Assembly (NCBI GenBank): GCA_051650965.1
Contig: JBOFRL010000023.1
Coordinates: forward strand, 75,574-139,573
Length of the DNA: 64,000 nt
Direction of reading: 5' to 3'
DNA from: Enterovibrio sp051650965
GTDB taxonomy: Bacteria > Pseudomonadota > Gammaproteobacteria > Enterobacterales > Vibrionaceae
Shown: in pieces, positions 25,239 to 34,112 of the stretch
Layout of the letters: each line of letters begins with the position of its first letter
Position numbering within the stretch: the first letter of the stretch is position 1
Notes under the pieces: generated by a model
The model's input: the letters and a program-made list of their open reading frames with translations, nothing else
What the model was told of the DNA's origin: nothing
Databases searched by the model: none
Translations under genes and position numbers: made by a program

Positions 25239-26627
25239 CTAAGCGTAATAGTCTATGCCATCGGCCGATTTGCTGATCGAAAGCAGGTGTCCTGCGGGCG
25301 CCACTTCCGCGCCTTGCTCAGCTTGCCCCTCGCCATCAAGATGCGCATGACCTTGCTGGCGCGTAAAATTGCCAGAAAATTGACTCTGTTGCTGATGACT
25401 CTCTTGCTGCACCGACGACTGTGCAAGCTGCAAACCTTGCTGCTGCAACATCTCGCGCAGCCTTGGCAGCGCGTGCTCGAGCATCTCTTTTGCCGCCTGA
25501 TTGCTCACCGTAAATTGCACCGATGCGTTATCGTTGTGCATCGATAATTTGATCTGCAGCCGCCCAAGCTCTGGCGGATCAAGGCGAATATCGACCTGCT
25601 TTAAATTTTTCGACAGCATTAAATTGATGCGCTCGTTGAGCTCTTCGGCTGCTTGCGCTTGCTGCTGTGGATCAATCTGTAATGGCGCACTCACTTGAGC
25701 CACCTGCATATTGGCCAGCGGCGAAGCGGGCTGCGCCCCAAGTGCGGCGCGCAGCGATGAAGCAAAGTCCTGCGGCTTTGGCGCTTCAGCGGCAAGCTCA
25801 TTTAATGATTGCAGCGACTCCAAATCTAAAATTTCTACAGACGACGGCGCAGGCGCTTCGTCAGGCGATGACTTTGCTAACAGCAAACTTTGCAGCGCCG
25901 GTGGTGGAGCGTTCACCTGCGCCTCAGCGGCCGTCGTTTTAGCCGCTACCGCTTGTCCTGCAAGCTCTGCAGGCGATAATTTTTGCTGCGGCGACAGCGT
26001 GCCGGCCATGCCAATTTGCTGGGTGACTAGCAGCAGCTCTTCGTCGGTCGGCGCGCTCAGTTCTTCTTCAGCACTTTCTTCATTTTGCAGCAGAGCTGAC
26101 TGCTCAAGTGGCATGGCGACCGGCACATTATTACCGCTTGGTATGACAATTTGCGCTGCAAGCTCTGTCTCTAGATCTGTCTCTTGCTTGGTTTCTTTGG
26201 CACTCGGCGTCTCTTGCGCCGGCGTAATGAACTGCGCCATCAACGCGCTGAGCGCGCTATCTTTTTCATCGATCTGATCTTTTGCGATTTCAAGTACGAG
26301 GTCTTGCGCGTCACCGGCCGCCTCATCCACTTGAGCTACTTGCTCGGTTTGCGGTGCAAGCTCTGCTGACGCCGCCTCTGTGGCCGGCTTGTCACTTTTG
26401 CTCGCATCCGTTTTTTTCTTTTCCGCCGCAGGCTCACTTTGCGCATTTTTTGCCGCCGTTTTTTTGTCGGCCGCCGCAAGCTTCTCTTTCATGTGCGCAG
26501 AAAAATCACTTTTGTTGTTGCCCGCCTTTTCCGCCGCTCTCTTGTGATCGGCAGGCTCGGCTTTAGGCGCGCTCACCTTGTTTTTTTGAGTTGATAATGA
26601 AAGCAGTACGCGGTTTTGATCCATCAT
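25239..26627 (-). CDS. fliK: Flagellar hook-length control protein FliK
   Basis: A 462-residue secreted ruler. A long disordered Ala/Glu/Gln/Lys-rich N-terminal region (about 1-330) is followed by the conserved C-terminal domain with RLDPPELGRLQIKL, ASVQFTVSNQAAKEMLEHALPRLREML, and a Gln/Ser-rich tail. It measures hook length and switches export specificity through FlhB, which is not in this window. Position between fliJ and fliL supports the call. Confidence 0.93.
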   Translation of the reverse strand: MMDQNRVLLSLSTQKNKVSAPKAEPADHKRAAEKAGNNKSDFSAHMKEKLAAADKKTAAKNAQSEPAAEKKKTDASKSDKPATEAASAELAPQTEQVAQVDEAAGDAQDLVLEIAKDQIDEKDSALSALMAQFITPAQETPSAKETKQETDLETELAAQIVIPSGNNVPVAMPLEQSALLQNEESAEEELSAPTDEELLLVTQQIGMAGTLSPQQKLSPAELAGQAVAAKTTAAEAQVNAPPPALQSLLLAKSSPDEAPAPSSVEILDLESLQSLNELAAEAPKPQDFASSLRAALGAQPASPLANMQVAQVSAPLQIDPQQQAQAAEELNERINLMLSKNLKQVDIRLDPPELGRLQIKLSMHNDNASVQFTVSNQAAKEMLEHALPRLREMLQQQGLQLAQSSVQQESHQQQSQFSGNFTRQQGHAHLDGEGQAEQGAEVAPAGHLLSISKSADGIDYYA

Positions 26628-26703
26628 GGCAATGTCACTTTGCAGGCAAAAATCAAGGTATATGAAGCAAATACTATGCCATCAATCGTGTAACGCGGTG
26701 GCG

Positions 26704-27150
26704 CTAGCGTTGCTTTGGCCGACGATTAAATGCAATGCTGGCAAACTCATCATGCAAACGCTGCTCGCGCTTTGCCGCGATCAGCTGCGCTTCGGTGCGC
26801 CGCTTCTCAAGCAGCCACTCTAGCGAGTGCCTTTTCTCGCGCGACTTTTGCCAGCTAGCCTGCGAGCGCTCGAGATTTTTCTCAAACTTTTGCGCGGCTA
26901 AGCGCTGCTTGCTCAGCAGTTCGTCTAAATGAGTAACAAAACGATTAATGTGGCCATAATTGCTCGCGCTTAAGCCCTGCAGGCCGCGGTCGGTGAGCTG
27001 TTTGACATATTCAAGGCGGTAATTTTCTAGCTGCGCAACCTGCAGATAGTGCTCTTGCAACTGATTTTGCGCTGCAACCAGCGCTAACTGCGCTTTGCGC
27101 TCGGCTTGTTTAGCCTGATCCAGCAATAACGATAACGTTTCATTACTCAT
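26704..27150 (-). CDS. fliJ: Flagellar export protein FliJ
   Basis: A 148-residue protein predicted to be almost entirely a two-helix coiled coil, rich in Gln, Leu, Arg and Glu, as expected for the FliJ stalk that links FliI to FlhA. Sequence conservation in this family is low; the call depends on length, composition and its place 10 bases after fliI and before fliK. Confidence 0.9.
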   Translation of the reverse strand: MSNETLSLLLDQAKQAERKAQLALVAAQNQLQEHYLQVAQLENYRLEYVKQLTDRGLQGLSASNYGHINRFVTHLDELLSKQRLAAQKFEKNLERSQASWQKSREKRHSLEWLLEKRRTEAQLIAAKREQRLHDEFASIAFNRRPKQR

Positions 27151-27160
27151 GAGTGCTCAC

Positions 27161-28495
27161 CTACTGCAAAACAGAACGCAACATATTGACGCACATATCA
27201 AACGAGACCACTTCGCGCATATCTTGCTGCAAATAGGCGTCAAGTTTGGGCTTAAGGCTAAACGCCTGATCGATGCTGCTGTCAGAGCCAGCTTTATAAG
27301 CGCCGATGGCCACCAGATCTTGATTTTTACGACAAATTGCCAGAACTTGCCGCGTGACTCGCGACATCAGCATATGTTCAGAATTGACGATATTAGGCAT
27401 CACTCGGCTCACCGAGCGCTCCACATCGATTGCCGGATAAATCCCCGCATCCGCCATTTCGCGTGACAAAACAATGTGCCCATCCAAAATCGCACGCGCC
27501 GCATCCGCTATCGGATCTTGCAGATCGTCCCCTTCAGCGAGTACGGTAAAAAACGCGGTGATCGAGCCTTGCCCCTTGCAGCCGTTTCCGGCGCGCTCCA
27601 CCAAAGCCGGCAACTTAGCAAAAACTGACGGCGGATAGCCTTTCGTCGCGGGCGGCTCGCCGATAGAGAGCGCAATTTCGCGCTGCGCCTGCGCAAAGCG
27701 CGTCAGCGAGTCCATCAGCAGCAAGACATCAAGTCCTTGATCGCGATAATATTCAGCAATCGTTAACGCGGTGTAGCACCCTTTAAGCCGCATCAAAGGC
27801 GAAGCGTCAGCGGGCGCAGCAATGACAACCGAGCGCTCGCGCCCCTCTTTACCCAAAATTTCATCAATAAATTCTTTAACTTCGCGGCCACGCTCGCCGA
27901 TCAGCCCCACTACGACCACTTGCGCGGTTGTGCCGCGCGTCATCATGCCAAGGGTGACCGACTTACCCACGCCGGAGCCGGCAAAAAGGCCGATCCGCTG
28001 CCCCTTGCCCACCGTAAGAAGGCCGTTGATCGCTTTGATCCCGACATCAAGTGGCGTATCAATTGGGTCGCGCGCCAACGGGTTTATCGCCGCAGGTGTG
28101 AGCGGCGCGCTCTGCTCGGTAAAAATCGGGCCAAGATCGTCAAGCGGTTTGCCGACGCCATCAATTACGCGGCCAAGCAGCTCAAAGCCAACCGGTACGC
28201 CTTGCTCGTCATCAAGCGGCGTCACCAGCGCCCCTGGCAACACGCCTGTCAGCGGCTCGCTGGGCATTAAATAAAGCACGTCGTTAGAAAAACCGACAAC
28301 CTCAGCGCAGATAGGGCCGCTGCTCGTTTCAATTTTGCAGATACTGCCAACGCCCGCGCGGCAGCCCACCGCCTCTAACGTCAATCCCACGACGCGAATA
28401 AGCCGCCCTGAAACAACGGGGCGACGCTCAAGTCTGTCAAATTTGAGTTCAGCTAATGTTTCACTTAGCGTCATGATTTTGCTCATCTTGCTCAA
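27161..28495 (-). CDS. fliI: Flagellum-specific ATPase FliI
   Basis: A 444-residue export ATPase of the F1-beta fold. Walker A GSGVGKS lies at about 173-179, followed by GLIGERGREVKEF, the Walker B LLMDSLTRFAQAQREIAL and the export-specific GEPPATKGYPPSVFAKLP. The frame overlaps the end of fliH by 35 bases from its first ATG; ATGs at 28486 and 28474 are alternatives. It drives or assists substrate unfolding for the flagellar export gate, whose membrane genes are elsewhere. Confidence 0.96.
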   Translation of the reverse strand: MSKMSKIMTLSETLAELKFDRLERRPVVSGRLIRVVGLTLEAVGCRAGVGSICKIETSSGPICAEVVGFSNDVLYLMPSEPLTGVLPGALVTPLDDEQGVPVGFELLGRVIDGVGKPLDDLGPIFTEQSAPLTPAAINPLARDPIDTPLDVGIKAINGLLTVGKGQRIGLFAGSGVGKSVTLGMMTRGTTAQVVVVGLIGERGREVKEFIDEILGKEGRERSVVIAAPADASPLMRLKGCYTALTIAEYYRDQGLDVLLLMDSLTRFAQAQREIALSIGEPPATKGYPPSVFAKLPALVERAGNGCKGQGSITAFFTVLAEGDDLQDPIADAARAILDGHIVLSREMADAGIYPAIDVERSVSRVMPNIVNSEHMLMSRVTRQVLAICRKNQDLVAIGAYKAGSDSSIDQAFSLKPKLDAYLQQDMREVVSFDMCVNMLRSVLQ

Positions 28496-29432
28496 TGTGG
28501 GAATCTAGCTCTAGTGGCGCGGCAGCCTCGTCATCACTGTGACTTGGCGCTGGCGGCGCGTCAAAATGCAAACTGCAGATCTGCCCGCCGCCCTTTTGCA
28601 CCTCAGCAAATTCGTCGGCAAGCGCCTGCGCCTGTGACTGCAGCCGCGCGCGGTTTTGCGCCATAAATTTGGCAAGCGTCTGCTCAACTCGCTCGCGCAT
28701 CGGGTAATCCACCACAGAGTCTTGACAAAACACTTTAATGTCACCGCGCGCAAAAGAAGGCTGCGCGACAAAGCTCCAGCGACAATCTTGCGGCAGATTT
28801 TTACTGTATTCACTTTCAATTAAGGCGTGATCGTCGGGATGCAAATGGATGTGCAGATGAAAATCAGAAAGCGGCATCGTCGCCACCACCTGCTGCAACG
28901 TGTTAATGATCACCTGCGGGTTGGTGCGCACTTCCGTATCAATCACCACGCTTGCAAGGTGCATCACCACCTCGAGCATCTGCTGCTGCACTTTGTCATC
29001 CATTTGACGAAGCGGAAAAGCAAGCTTGCCCAGCAAGGCGTCAAGTGCTTGACAGCGCTGCTCAATTTTCTCTTTAGCCTCAGCTAAACCTTGCGCGAAG
29101 CCCTCGGCGTGACCCTCTTGACGGCCTTGCGCTAAGCCTTCGGCGTGTCCTTCTTGCAAACCCTGCGCTAAGCCTTCAGCGCGCCCCTGCTCAAGCCCTT
29201 CTTCAGCAGCAGATTGGCGAATTTGCTCAAGCGCGTCCGCGGTCAACTCTTCGACAACGATAGTTTCGTCCTCGACAATCACTTGCTCAGCGGCGCGTAC
29301 GTAAACCGGATCGTAGTTGATGGCTGTCGGCTTAGGCTTGGTCGGCGGATCGCTGTAATCAGGCAGCGGCCAACGGCTGAGCGCCCGCGCCTTTTGATCT
29401 AAGCGAATGAAACCGCGCTCTTTTGTGCTCAT
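28461..29432 (-). CDS. fliH: Flagellar assembly protein FliH (long form)
   Basis: A 323-residue FliH, well above the roughly 230 residues of the enteric protein. The N-terminal 75 residues are variable, then a strongly periodic Gly/Glu/Gln stretch (about 82-118) with repeats of the type EGxAQGxxEGHAEG; GxxxG repeats of this kind are a known FliH feature. The C-terminal globular part (about 130-270) is the FliI-binding domain with FPLRQMDDKVQQQMLEVVMHLA. An extra acidic C-terminal tail of about 50 residues is unusual. It regulates FliI and docks it at the C-ring. Confidence 0.92.
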   Translation of the reverse strand: MSTKERGFIRLDQKARALSRWPLPDYSDPPTKPKPTAINYDPVYVRAAEQVIVEDETIVVEELTADALEQIRQSAAEEGLEQGRAEGLAQGLQEGHAEGLAQGRQEGHAEGFAQGLAEAKEKIEQRCQALDALLGKLAFPLRQMDDKVQQQMLEVVMHLASVVIDTEVRTNPQVIINTLQQVVATMPLSDFHLHIHLHPDDHALIESEYSKNLPQDCRWSFVAQPSFARGDIKVFCQDSVVDYPMRERVEQTLAKFMAQNRARLQSQAQALADEFAEVQKGGGQICSLHFDAPPAPSHSDDEAAAPLELDSHIEQDEQNHDAK

Positions 29433-29441
29433 AACTCACCA

Positions 29442-30488
29442 CTATAAAAACTCATCAGCGCCTCCGCCGTTTAGCATGATCTCACCGGCATCGGCCAAAC
29501 GGCGCGCCACAGACAAGATCTCTTTTTGCGCCGCTTCCACATCAGAGACGCGTACGGGGCCCATCGCTTCGAGATCATCACGCATCATATCGGCTGCGCG
29601 TTTAGACTTATTGCGGAATATTTTTTCACGCAGATGTTCTTCGGTACCTTTAAGCGCTTTAACCAGCACCTCTTGCGGCACGTCACGCAAGATCACCTGA
29701 ATGCTGCGATCGTCAACGTCCATAAGGTTGTCAAAGACAAACATAAGATCTTGAATTTGCGTGGCCATTTCGGTGTTGGCTTCATCAAGTTTCGCCATCA
29801 AGCGATCTTCAAGGTTATTTTCCATGTAGTTCATGATGTCCGCTGCCGCCTTCAAGCCGCCAATTTTGGCCGCCTGCGCGCCCGATTGCCCAGCAAATTG
29901 TTTTTCCATTATTTCATTAAGCTCTTGCAATGCGGCCGGCTGCACCTCTTCAAGAGTGGCAATACGCATGATGAGATCAAGCGCGTCGCGCTCGGCAAAC
30001 TGGCTCAAAATGATGGCGGACTGCTCCGGCTCCAAGTACGAAAGTACGATGGTTTGGATCTGCGGGTGCTCGTTGAGAATGATAGAGGCGACTTGGCGCG
30101 GATCCATCCACTTGAGCGATTCAAGGCCGCGCGCGCCGCTGCCAAGCAAAATTTGGTCAACCAAGTTGTTGGCCTTATCTTCACCGAGCGCCGCGATTAA
30201 GGTGTTACGCACAAAATCTTCGCTGCCGACCGTGATGGCGCTGTAGTGCGGGATTTCTTCTAAAAAGGAAGTCAGCACAAAAGTGACATCGTCACGATCC
30301 AAGTCGGCCATGTGGGTCATCGCTTCGCCCACTTTTTGCACCTGTCTTGGCTCTAAATTGCGGATCACCTTCGCCGCATCTTGCTCGCTTAAACTCAGCA
30401 GCAAAATGGCCGCCTTCTCTACCCCAGAAAGCGACGGTTTTTGCTCAGGATCCGTCGGCGCAGGCGCTGTTTTAGTCTGTTCAGCCAT
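29442..30488 (-). CDS. fliG: Flagellar motor switch protein FliG
   Basis: A 348-residue rotor protein. The N-terminal region binds FliF (LSGVEKAAILLLSLSEQDAAKVI), the middle armadillo domain contains EHPQTIAxxL-type sequence (here NEHPQIQTIVLSYL), and the C-terminal torque-generating domain carries the charged helix (FVFDNLMDVDDRSIQVILRDV). The frame overlaps fliF by eight bases (ATGGCTGA), indicating translational coupling of the two ring subunits. Confidence 0.96.
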   Translation of the reverse strand: MAEQTKTAPAPTDPEQKPSLSGVEKAAILLLSLSEQDAAKVIRNLEPRQVQKVGEAMTHMADLDRDDVTFVLTSFLEEIPHYSAITVGSEDFVRNTLIAALGEDKANNLVDQILLGSGARGLESLKWMDPRQVASIILNEHPQIQTIVLSYLEPEQSAIILSQFAERDALDLIMRIATLEEVQPAALQELNEIMEKQFAGQSGAQAAKIGGLKAAADIMNYMENNLEDRLMAKLDEANTEMATQIQDLMFVFDNLMDVDDRSIQVILRDVPQEVLVKALKGTEEHLREKIFRNKSKRAADMMRDDLEAMGPVRVSDVEAAQKEILSVARRLADAGEIMLNGGGADEFL

Positions 30489-32220
30489 CTTTTCTCATCC
30501 ACCCTTTGACCACCTGCGCGGCCAGATCTGGCTCGCTCGCCACCAATGCGCGCACCGCTTTTAACAGCTCATCATCTTTACGTAGATTTGGTAAGTTCAT
30601 GTTGGCCTCAGAATTTTTCTCGCCGGAGCCATCAAGATCAGAGCCTATCAGGCCAATGTCGTCATCTTGATGCAGCGGCAAGCCATCGGCGCCCAAAAGC
30701 TCGCCGTTTGGCCCAAGCACAACGTCGCTGTGTTTACTGTTGATGAGTTTTTTCAGCGCTGGACGCACCAAGATCAGCAGCAGCGCGATAATAACCAGCG
30801 ACGCCCCAAGCCAGCGCACCCAGTCGTTGAAGTTCGGGTGTTCCCAAATTGGCACATCGAGGATCTGCATCGCTTCAGCTTCTGCAAACGACACCGCGAC
30901 CACCTCAAGCACATCGCCACGCTGCTCAGAAAAGCCGATCCCACCCATCAGCAGACGGCGAATTTTCTCAAGCTCTGCGTCAGAAACCGGCACGCGCTTA
31001 TCTTTCTCTTCGCCAAAACCTTGAACATAATCAATCGCTACCGAAACCGTCTGGCGCGCGATAACGCCGCTTTGCGAACGCTTATGGCGGATGGTGGTAT
31101 CGAGCTCAAAGTTACGCGTCGCCTCGCGATTAACCGGCGTGCCGCTAATGCTCGTGCCATTTTTCAAATTGCGCACATTTTCGGGGATCGAAGCGTCTGC
31201 CGGTGGCTGGTTACTCAGCGCGCCAGGGATCCCTGCAATCACTTCACCGTTAGAATAATTTTCTTTGGTGTATTCGCTGCGCGTTGCCGCAGTGACAGGG
31301 TCGAAAACCTTGCGCGTCTCTTCTTGGGTGCCAAAATCCATCGAGATATCGACTTGCGAGGTGAACTTGCCAAAACCGAGCACCGGCAACAAAATGGCGT
31401 CAATTTTTTCTTGCAAGATCTTCTCTTGCTTACGCTCAAGCTCATACTCTTTGCGGCGCATGCTGGCCGCCGAGTTTTGATTGCCAGAATTGAGCAGCCG
31501 GCCATGCTGATCGGTGATGGTCACTTTTTCTGGCAAAAGCCCCGGCACGGATGAAGCAACCAGATCGACAATCGAGTCGACCTCTTCTTGCCCCAGCGAG
31601 GCATTGCCACGCGTGCGCAAAAATACCGCAGCGGTAGTCTCTTGATTATGGCGCACGAAAACGCTTTGCTTGGGCATTGCGAGCAGCACTTTGGCTTTGC
31701 TCACCGCGCGAATTTTTTCAATCGCAGAAGCAAGTTGGCGCTCACGGCTTAACTTTAAACGCTCGCGCTCAAGCTGCTGCGAAACGCCAAAGCCCATGTC
31801 CTGCATCAAAATGTCGTCGCCCTCTTTTTCAGGCGCATTTAACCCTTCGCGGGTGAGCGACAATTTGATCTGTGAGTACTGCTTAACCGGCACATGGATA
31901 GTGTTGCCATCGAGCGTGTAAGAGATTTTTTGCTTGTCTAAATAGTCTAAAACAGGAATAAGTTCATCGGTTTCATAACTATTGAGCGGGCGCATTTCTG
32001 GCTGCTGAGTCCAATAGAAGATCAGCGACGCCAAAATGATCGCGATAACGACAGCGGCCACCAAAATTAATTGGCGCACCATATCAATATTGCCAATCGG
32101 GGGCTGAGTGGCCGTATCTGATGAAGAGATCTCTGCTAAATCATCAGCATGCTCAACTAACTGCAAACTTCCAGCGCCTCCAGACACGGCTAATTCGGTA
32201 TTGTCACTTTGTGCAACCAC
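30481..32220 (-). CDS. fliF: Flagellar MS-ring protein FliF
   Basis: A 579-residue inner-membrane ring protein. It starts at a GTG with GGGA seven bases upstream. Two membrane helices, about 50-70 (LILVAAVVIAIILASLIFYW) and 455-475 (LGASLVIIALLLILVRPAL), flank the periplasmic ring-building domains, including GLNAPEKEGDDILMQ. The C-terminal cytoplasmic tail ends in VVKGWMRKDG, the FliG-binding segment. First large gene after fliE. Confidence 0.96.
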   Translation of the reverse strand: MVAQSDNTELAVSGGAGSLQLVEHADDLAEISSSDTATQPPIGNIDMVRQLILVAAVVIAIILASLIFYWTQQPEMRPLNSYETDELIPVLDYLDKQKISYTLDGNTIHVPVKQYSQIKLSLTREGLNAPEKEGDDILMQDMGFGVSQQLERERLKLSRERQLASAIEKIRAVSKAKVLLAMPKQSVFVRHNQETTAAVFLRTRGNASLGQEEVDSIVDLVASSVPGLLPEKVTITDQHGRLLNSGNQNSAASMRRKEYELERKQEKILQEKIDAILLPVLGFGKFTSQVDISMDFGTQEETRKVFDPVTAATRSEYTKENYSNGEVIAGIPGALSNQPPADASIPENVRNLKNGTSISGTPVNREATRNFELDTTIRHKRSQSGVIARQTVSVAIDYVQGFGEEKDKRVPVSDAELEKIRRLLMGGIGFSEQRGDVLEVVAVSFAEAEAMQILDVPIWEHPNFNDWVRWLGASLVIIALLLILVRPALKKLINSKHSDVVLGPNGELLGADGLPLHQDDDIGLIGSDLDGSGEKNSEANMNLPNLRKDDELLKAVRALVASEPDLAAQVVKGWMRKDG

Positions 32221-32235
32221 AAGTTATCCCTGCCT

Positions 32236-32547
32236 TTAAATTGGCATATTCATCAATTCTTTATATGCTTCAACCAACTTATTGCGCGTCTGAATCGTCG
32301 CATCAAAAGCGACGCTGGATTTGTTGCGCGCGATCATCACATCTGACAGGCTCACGCTGCGATCTCCCATGTCAAAACGCGTGCTTAAATCACTCGACTG
32401 CTGCTGCAGCGCATTGACTTGATTGAGCGCGCTGCTAAAAATAGCGCCAAAATCTTGAGCAACTTTTGCACCTTGTGGCGGCTGAATATGATTTTGCGCT
32501 TCAAATTGCATCTGCTGCATTTGTTGCAAAATGGGATTAAGTTTCAT
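32236..32547 (-). CDS. fliE: Flagellar hook-basal body protein FliE
   Basis: A 103-residue rod-junction protein. The C-terminal half has the typical FDMGDRSVSLSDVMIARNKSSVAFDATIQTRNKLVEAYKELMNMPI, which resembles the rod protein fold. It connects the MS ring to the rod and is the first exported component. ATG with AAGAGG upstream. First gene of the fliE-N operon; the 125-base gap before it follows flrC. Confidence 0.95.
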   Translation of the reverse strand: MKLNPILQQMQQMQFEAQNHIQPPQGAKVAQDFGAIFSSALNQVNALQQQSSDLSTRFDMGDRSVSLSDVMIARNKSSVAFDATIQTRNKLVEAYKELMNMPI

Positions 32548-32672
32548 ACACGCCTCTTCTTATTTATCTATGTTCAAGCTGCCAATTATTTGACAATTCG
32601 AGAAAAAATGAAGTTATTACCCTATTAAAGCAACTACCGTACCAACTCCAAGCCTGCGTCAAAAAAACAGGC

Positions 32673-34112
32673 TCATTGCGGCACATCAATGCCCGCTTCG
32701 CGCATCTTTGCCAGCTTGTAGCGCAAGGTGCGAGGGCTTATCCCCAGCTGCTTTGCGACCTCTTTTCGGCTGCCGCCACAAATTTTTAACGCTTCAGCAA
32801 TAATAGAAAACTCTTGCACACGCAGCTCGTCGCTCAAATTATCGACGTCAAGCGGCGGGATTGTGACGATCTTGTCTGTGAATGACGGCTCAGCTGGAGC
32901 GGGCGCTGGCGCGTCCTGCATACTTGGCGCGGCTACCGCACTTGCAGGCTCTGCCACCAAGTTTTGCAGATCGTCAGCATCTTGCCAGTCCACACCTTCA
33001 AGCAAAACATCATGCGCACTGATAATGCCGTCAGCGCACAAGATCAACGCGCGCTGCATTACGTTGTCGAGCTCGCGCACATTGCCCGGCCAGTTGTAAG
33101 CCAGCAGCTTGCTTTGCGCATTTTTGGCAAGTTTTGGCGCCGCCATGCCAAGCTTGTTGCAATGACGCTGCAATAGGTGCTCAGCCAGCACTAAAATGTC
33201 GCCCTTGCGCTCGCAAAGCGCCGGCCAAACAATCGGGAAAACGTTGAGCCGGTAGTAGAGATCTTCGCGAAACTTATTTTGCTCCACATAGCGGCGCAGA
33301 TCGCGGTTACTGGTTGCAAGCACACGCACATCCAGCTGGATACACTTTCGCCCGCCAAGCCGCTCAACTTCGCGCTCTTGCAGCACGCGCAGCAGCTTTG
33401 CCTGCAGTCCCAAATCCATCTCGCTGATCTCATCAAGCAAAATGGTGCCGCCTTGCGCCTGCTCAAATTTGCCAGGACACGCTTGAATAGCGCCGGTGAA
33501 GGCCCCTTTTTCGTAGCCAAACAGCGTCGCTTCTAGCATGTTTTCTGGGATCGCCGCGCAGTTAATGGCGACAAAAGGACCGCTGGCGCGCGCCGAGTTA
33601 CGGTGAATGTGCTGCGCCATCACCTCTTTACCTGAGCCGCTCGGGCCTAAAATCATCACGTTAGCATCGGTGATCGCCACTTTGCTTGCCAGTGCCAACA
33701 GCGCGACACTTTTGCTATCTGCAACCACCGCTTGGCTTTCCGGCATGCTGGCATTGGCGTAGCGGCTCACCATATTGAGCAGCACCTGCGGCGCAAAAGG
33801 TTTAGCCATGTAATCGACCGCGCCCTCTTTCATTGCGCTGACCGCGTCTTCAATATTGGCGTAAGCGGTCATCAGCAGCACCGGCAACTTGGGATAGAGC
33901 GCTTTGATGCTGCGCAGCAAATTAAGGCCATTCATCCCTGCCATTTGCACGTCTGAGATCACAATGTCGACCGGCTGCTTTTTAAGCAGCAAAAGCGCCT
34001 GCTCGCCGCTGTCGGCTTCAAACCAAGTAAATCCCGCTAGCGCAAGCGTATCGGCAAGCGCTTCACGCAAATTTTTATCATCTTCAACTATTAATACGCT
34101 GCTTTGACTCAC
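32673..34112 (-). CDS. flrC: Sigma-54 response regulator FlrC / FleR
   Basis: A 479-residue activator. I start at the GTG at 34112 because AAGGAGAG lies just upstream. The receiver domain has acidic residues at about 10-12 and the phospho-acceptor Asp54 in VISDVQMAGMNG. The AAA+ domain has Walker A GPSGSGKE, the sigma-54-contacting GAFTGA loop (EKGAFTGAIQ) and LFLDE-type Walker B (here ILLDEISEMD). The C-terminal Fis-type helix-turn-helix contains SRKEVAKQLGISPRTLRYKL. Phosphorylated by FlrB, it turns on class III flagellar genes. It overlaps flrB by 29 bases. Confidence 0.94.
   Translation of the reverse strand: MSQSSVLIVEDDKNLREALADTLALAGFTWFEADSGEQALLLLKKQPVDIVISDVQMAGMNGLNLLRSIKALYPKLPVLLMTAYANIEDAVSAMKEGAVDYMAKPFAPQVLLNMVSRYANASMPESQAVVADSKSVALLALASKVAITDANVMILGPSGSGKEVMAQHIHRNSARASGPFVAINCAAIPENMLEATLFGYEKGAFTGAIQACPGKFEQAQGGTILLDEISEMDLGLQAKLLRVLQEREVERLGGRKCIQLDVRVLATSNRDLRRYVEQNKFREDLYYRLNVFPIVWPALCERKGDILVLAEHLLQRHCNKLGMAAPKLAKNAQSKLLAYNWPGNVRELDNVMQRALILCADGIISAHDVLLEGVDWQDADDLQNLVAEPASAVAAPSMQDAPAPAPAEPSFTDKIVTIPPLDVDNLSDELRVQEFSIIAEALKICGGSRKEVAKQLGISPRTLRYKLAKMREAGIDVPQ

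Noticed and set aside
29526..30200. A 224-codon plus-strand open frame opposite fliG
   Set aside because: Antisense to fliG with shadow-type composition (many His, Arg, Phe) and no recognisable motif.
30667..31554. A 295-codon plus-strand open frame opposite fliF
   Set aside because: It lies entirely antisense to a certain fliF gene, has an Arg/His-rich composition typical of a shadow frame, and no ribosome site.
32548..32672. Sigma-54 promoter upstream of fliE
   Set aside because: A TGGCAG occurs on the minus strand, but no GC follows at the required distance.
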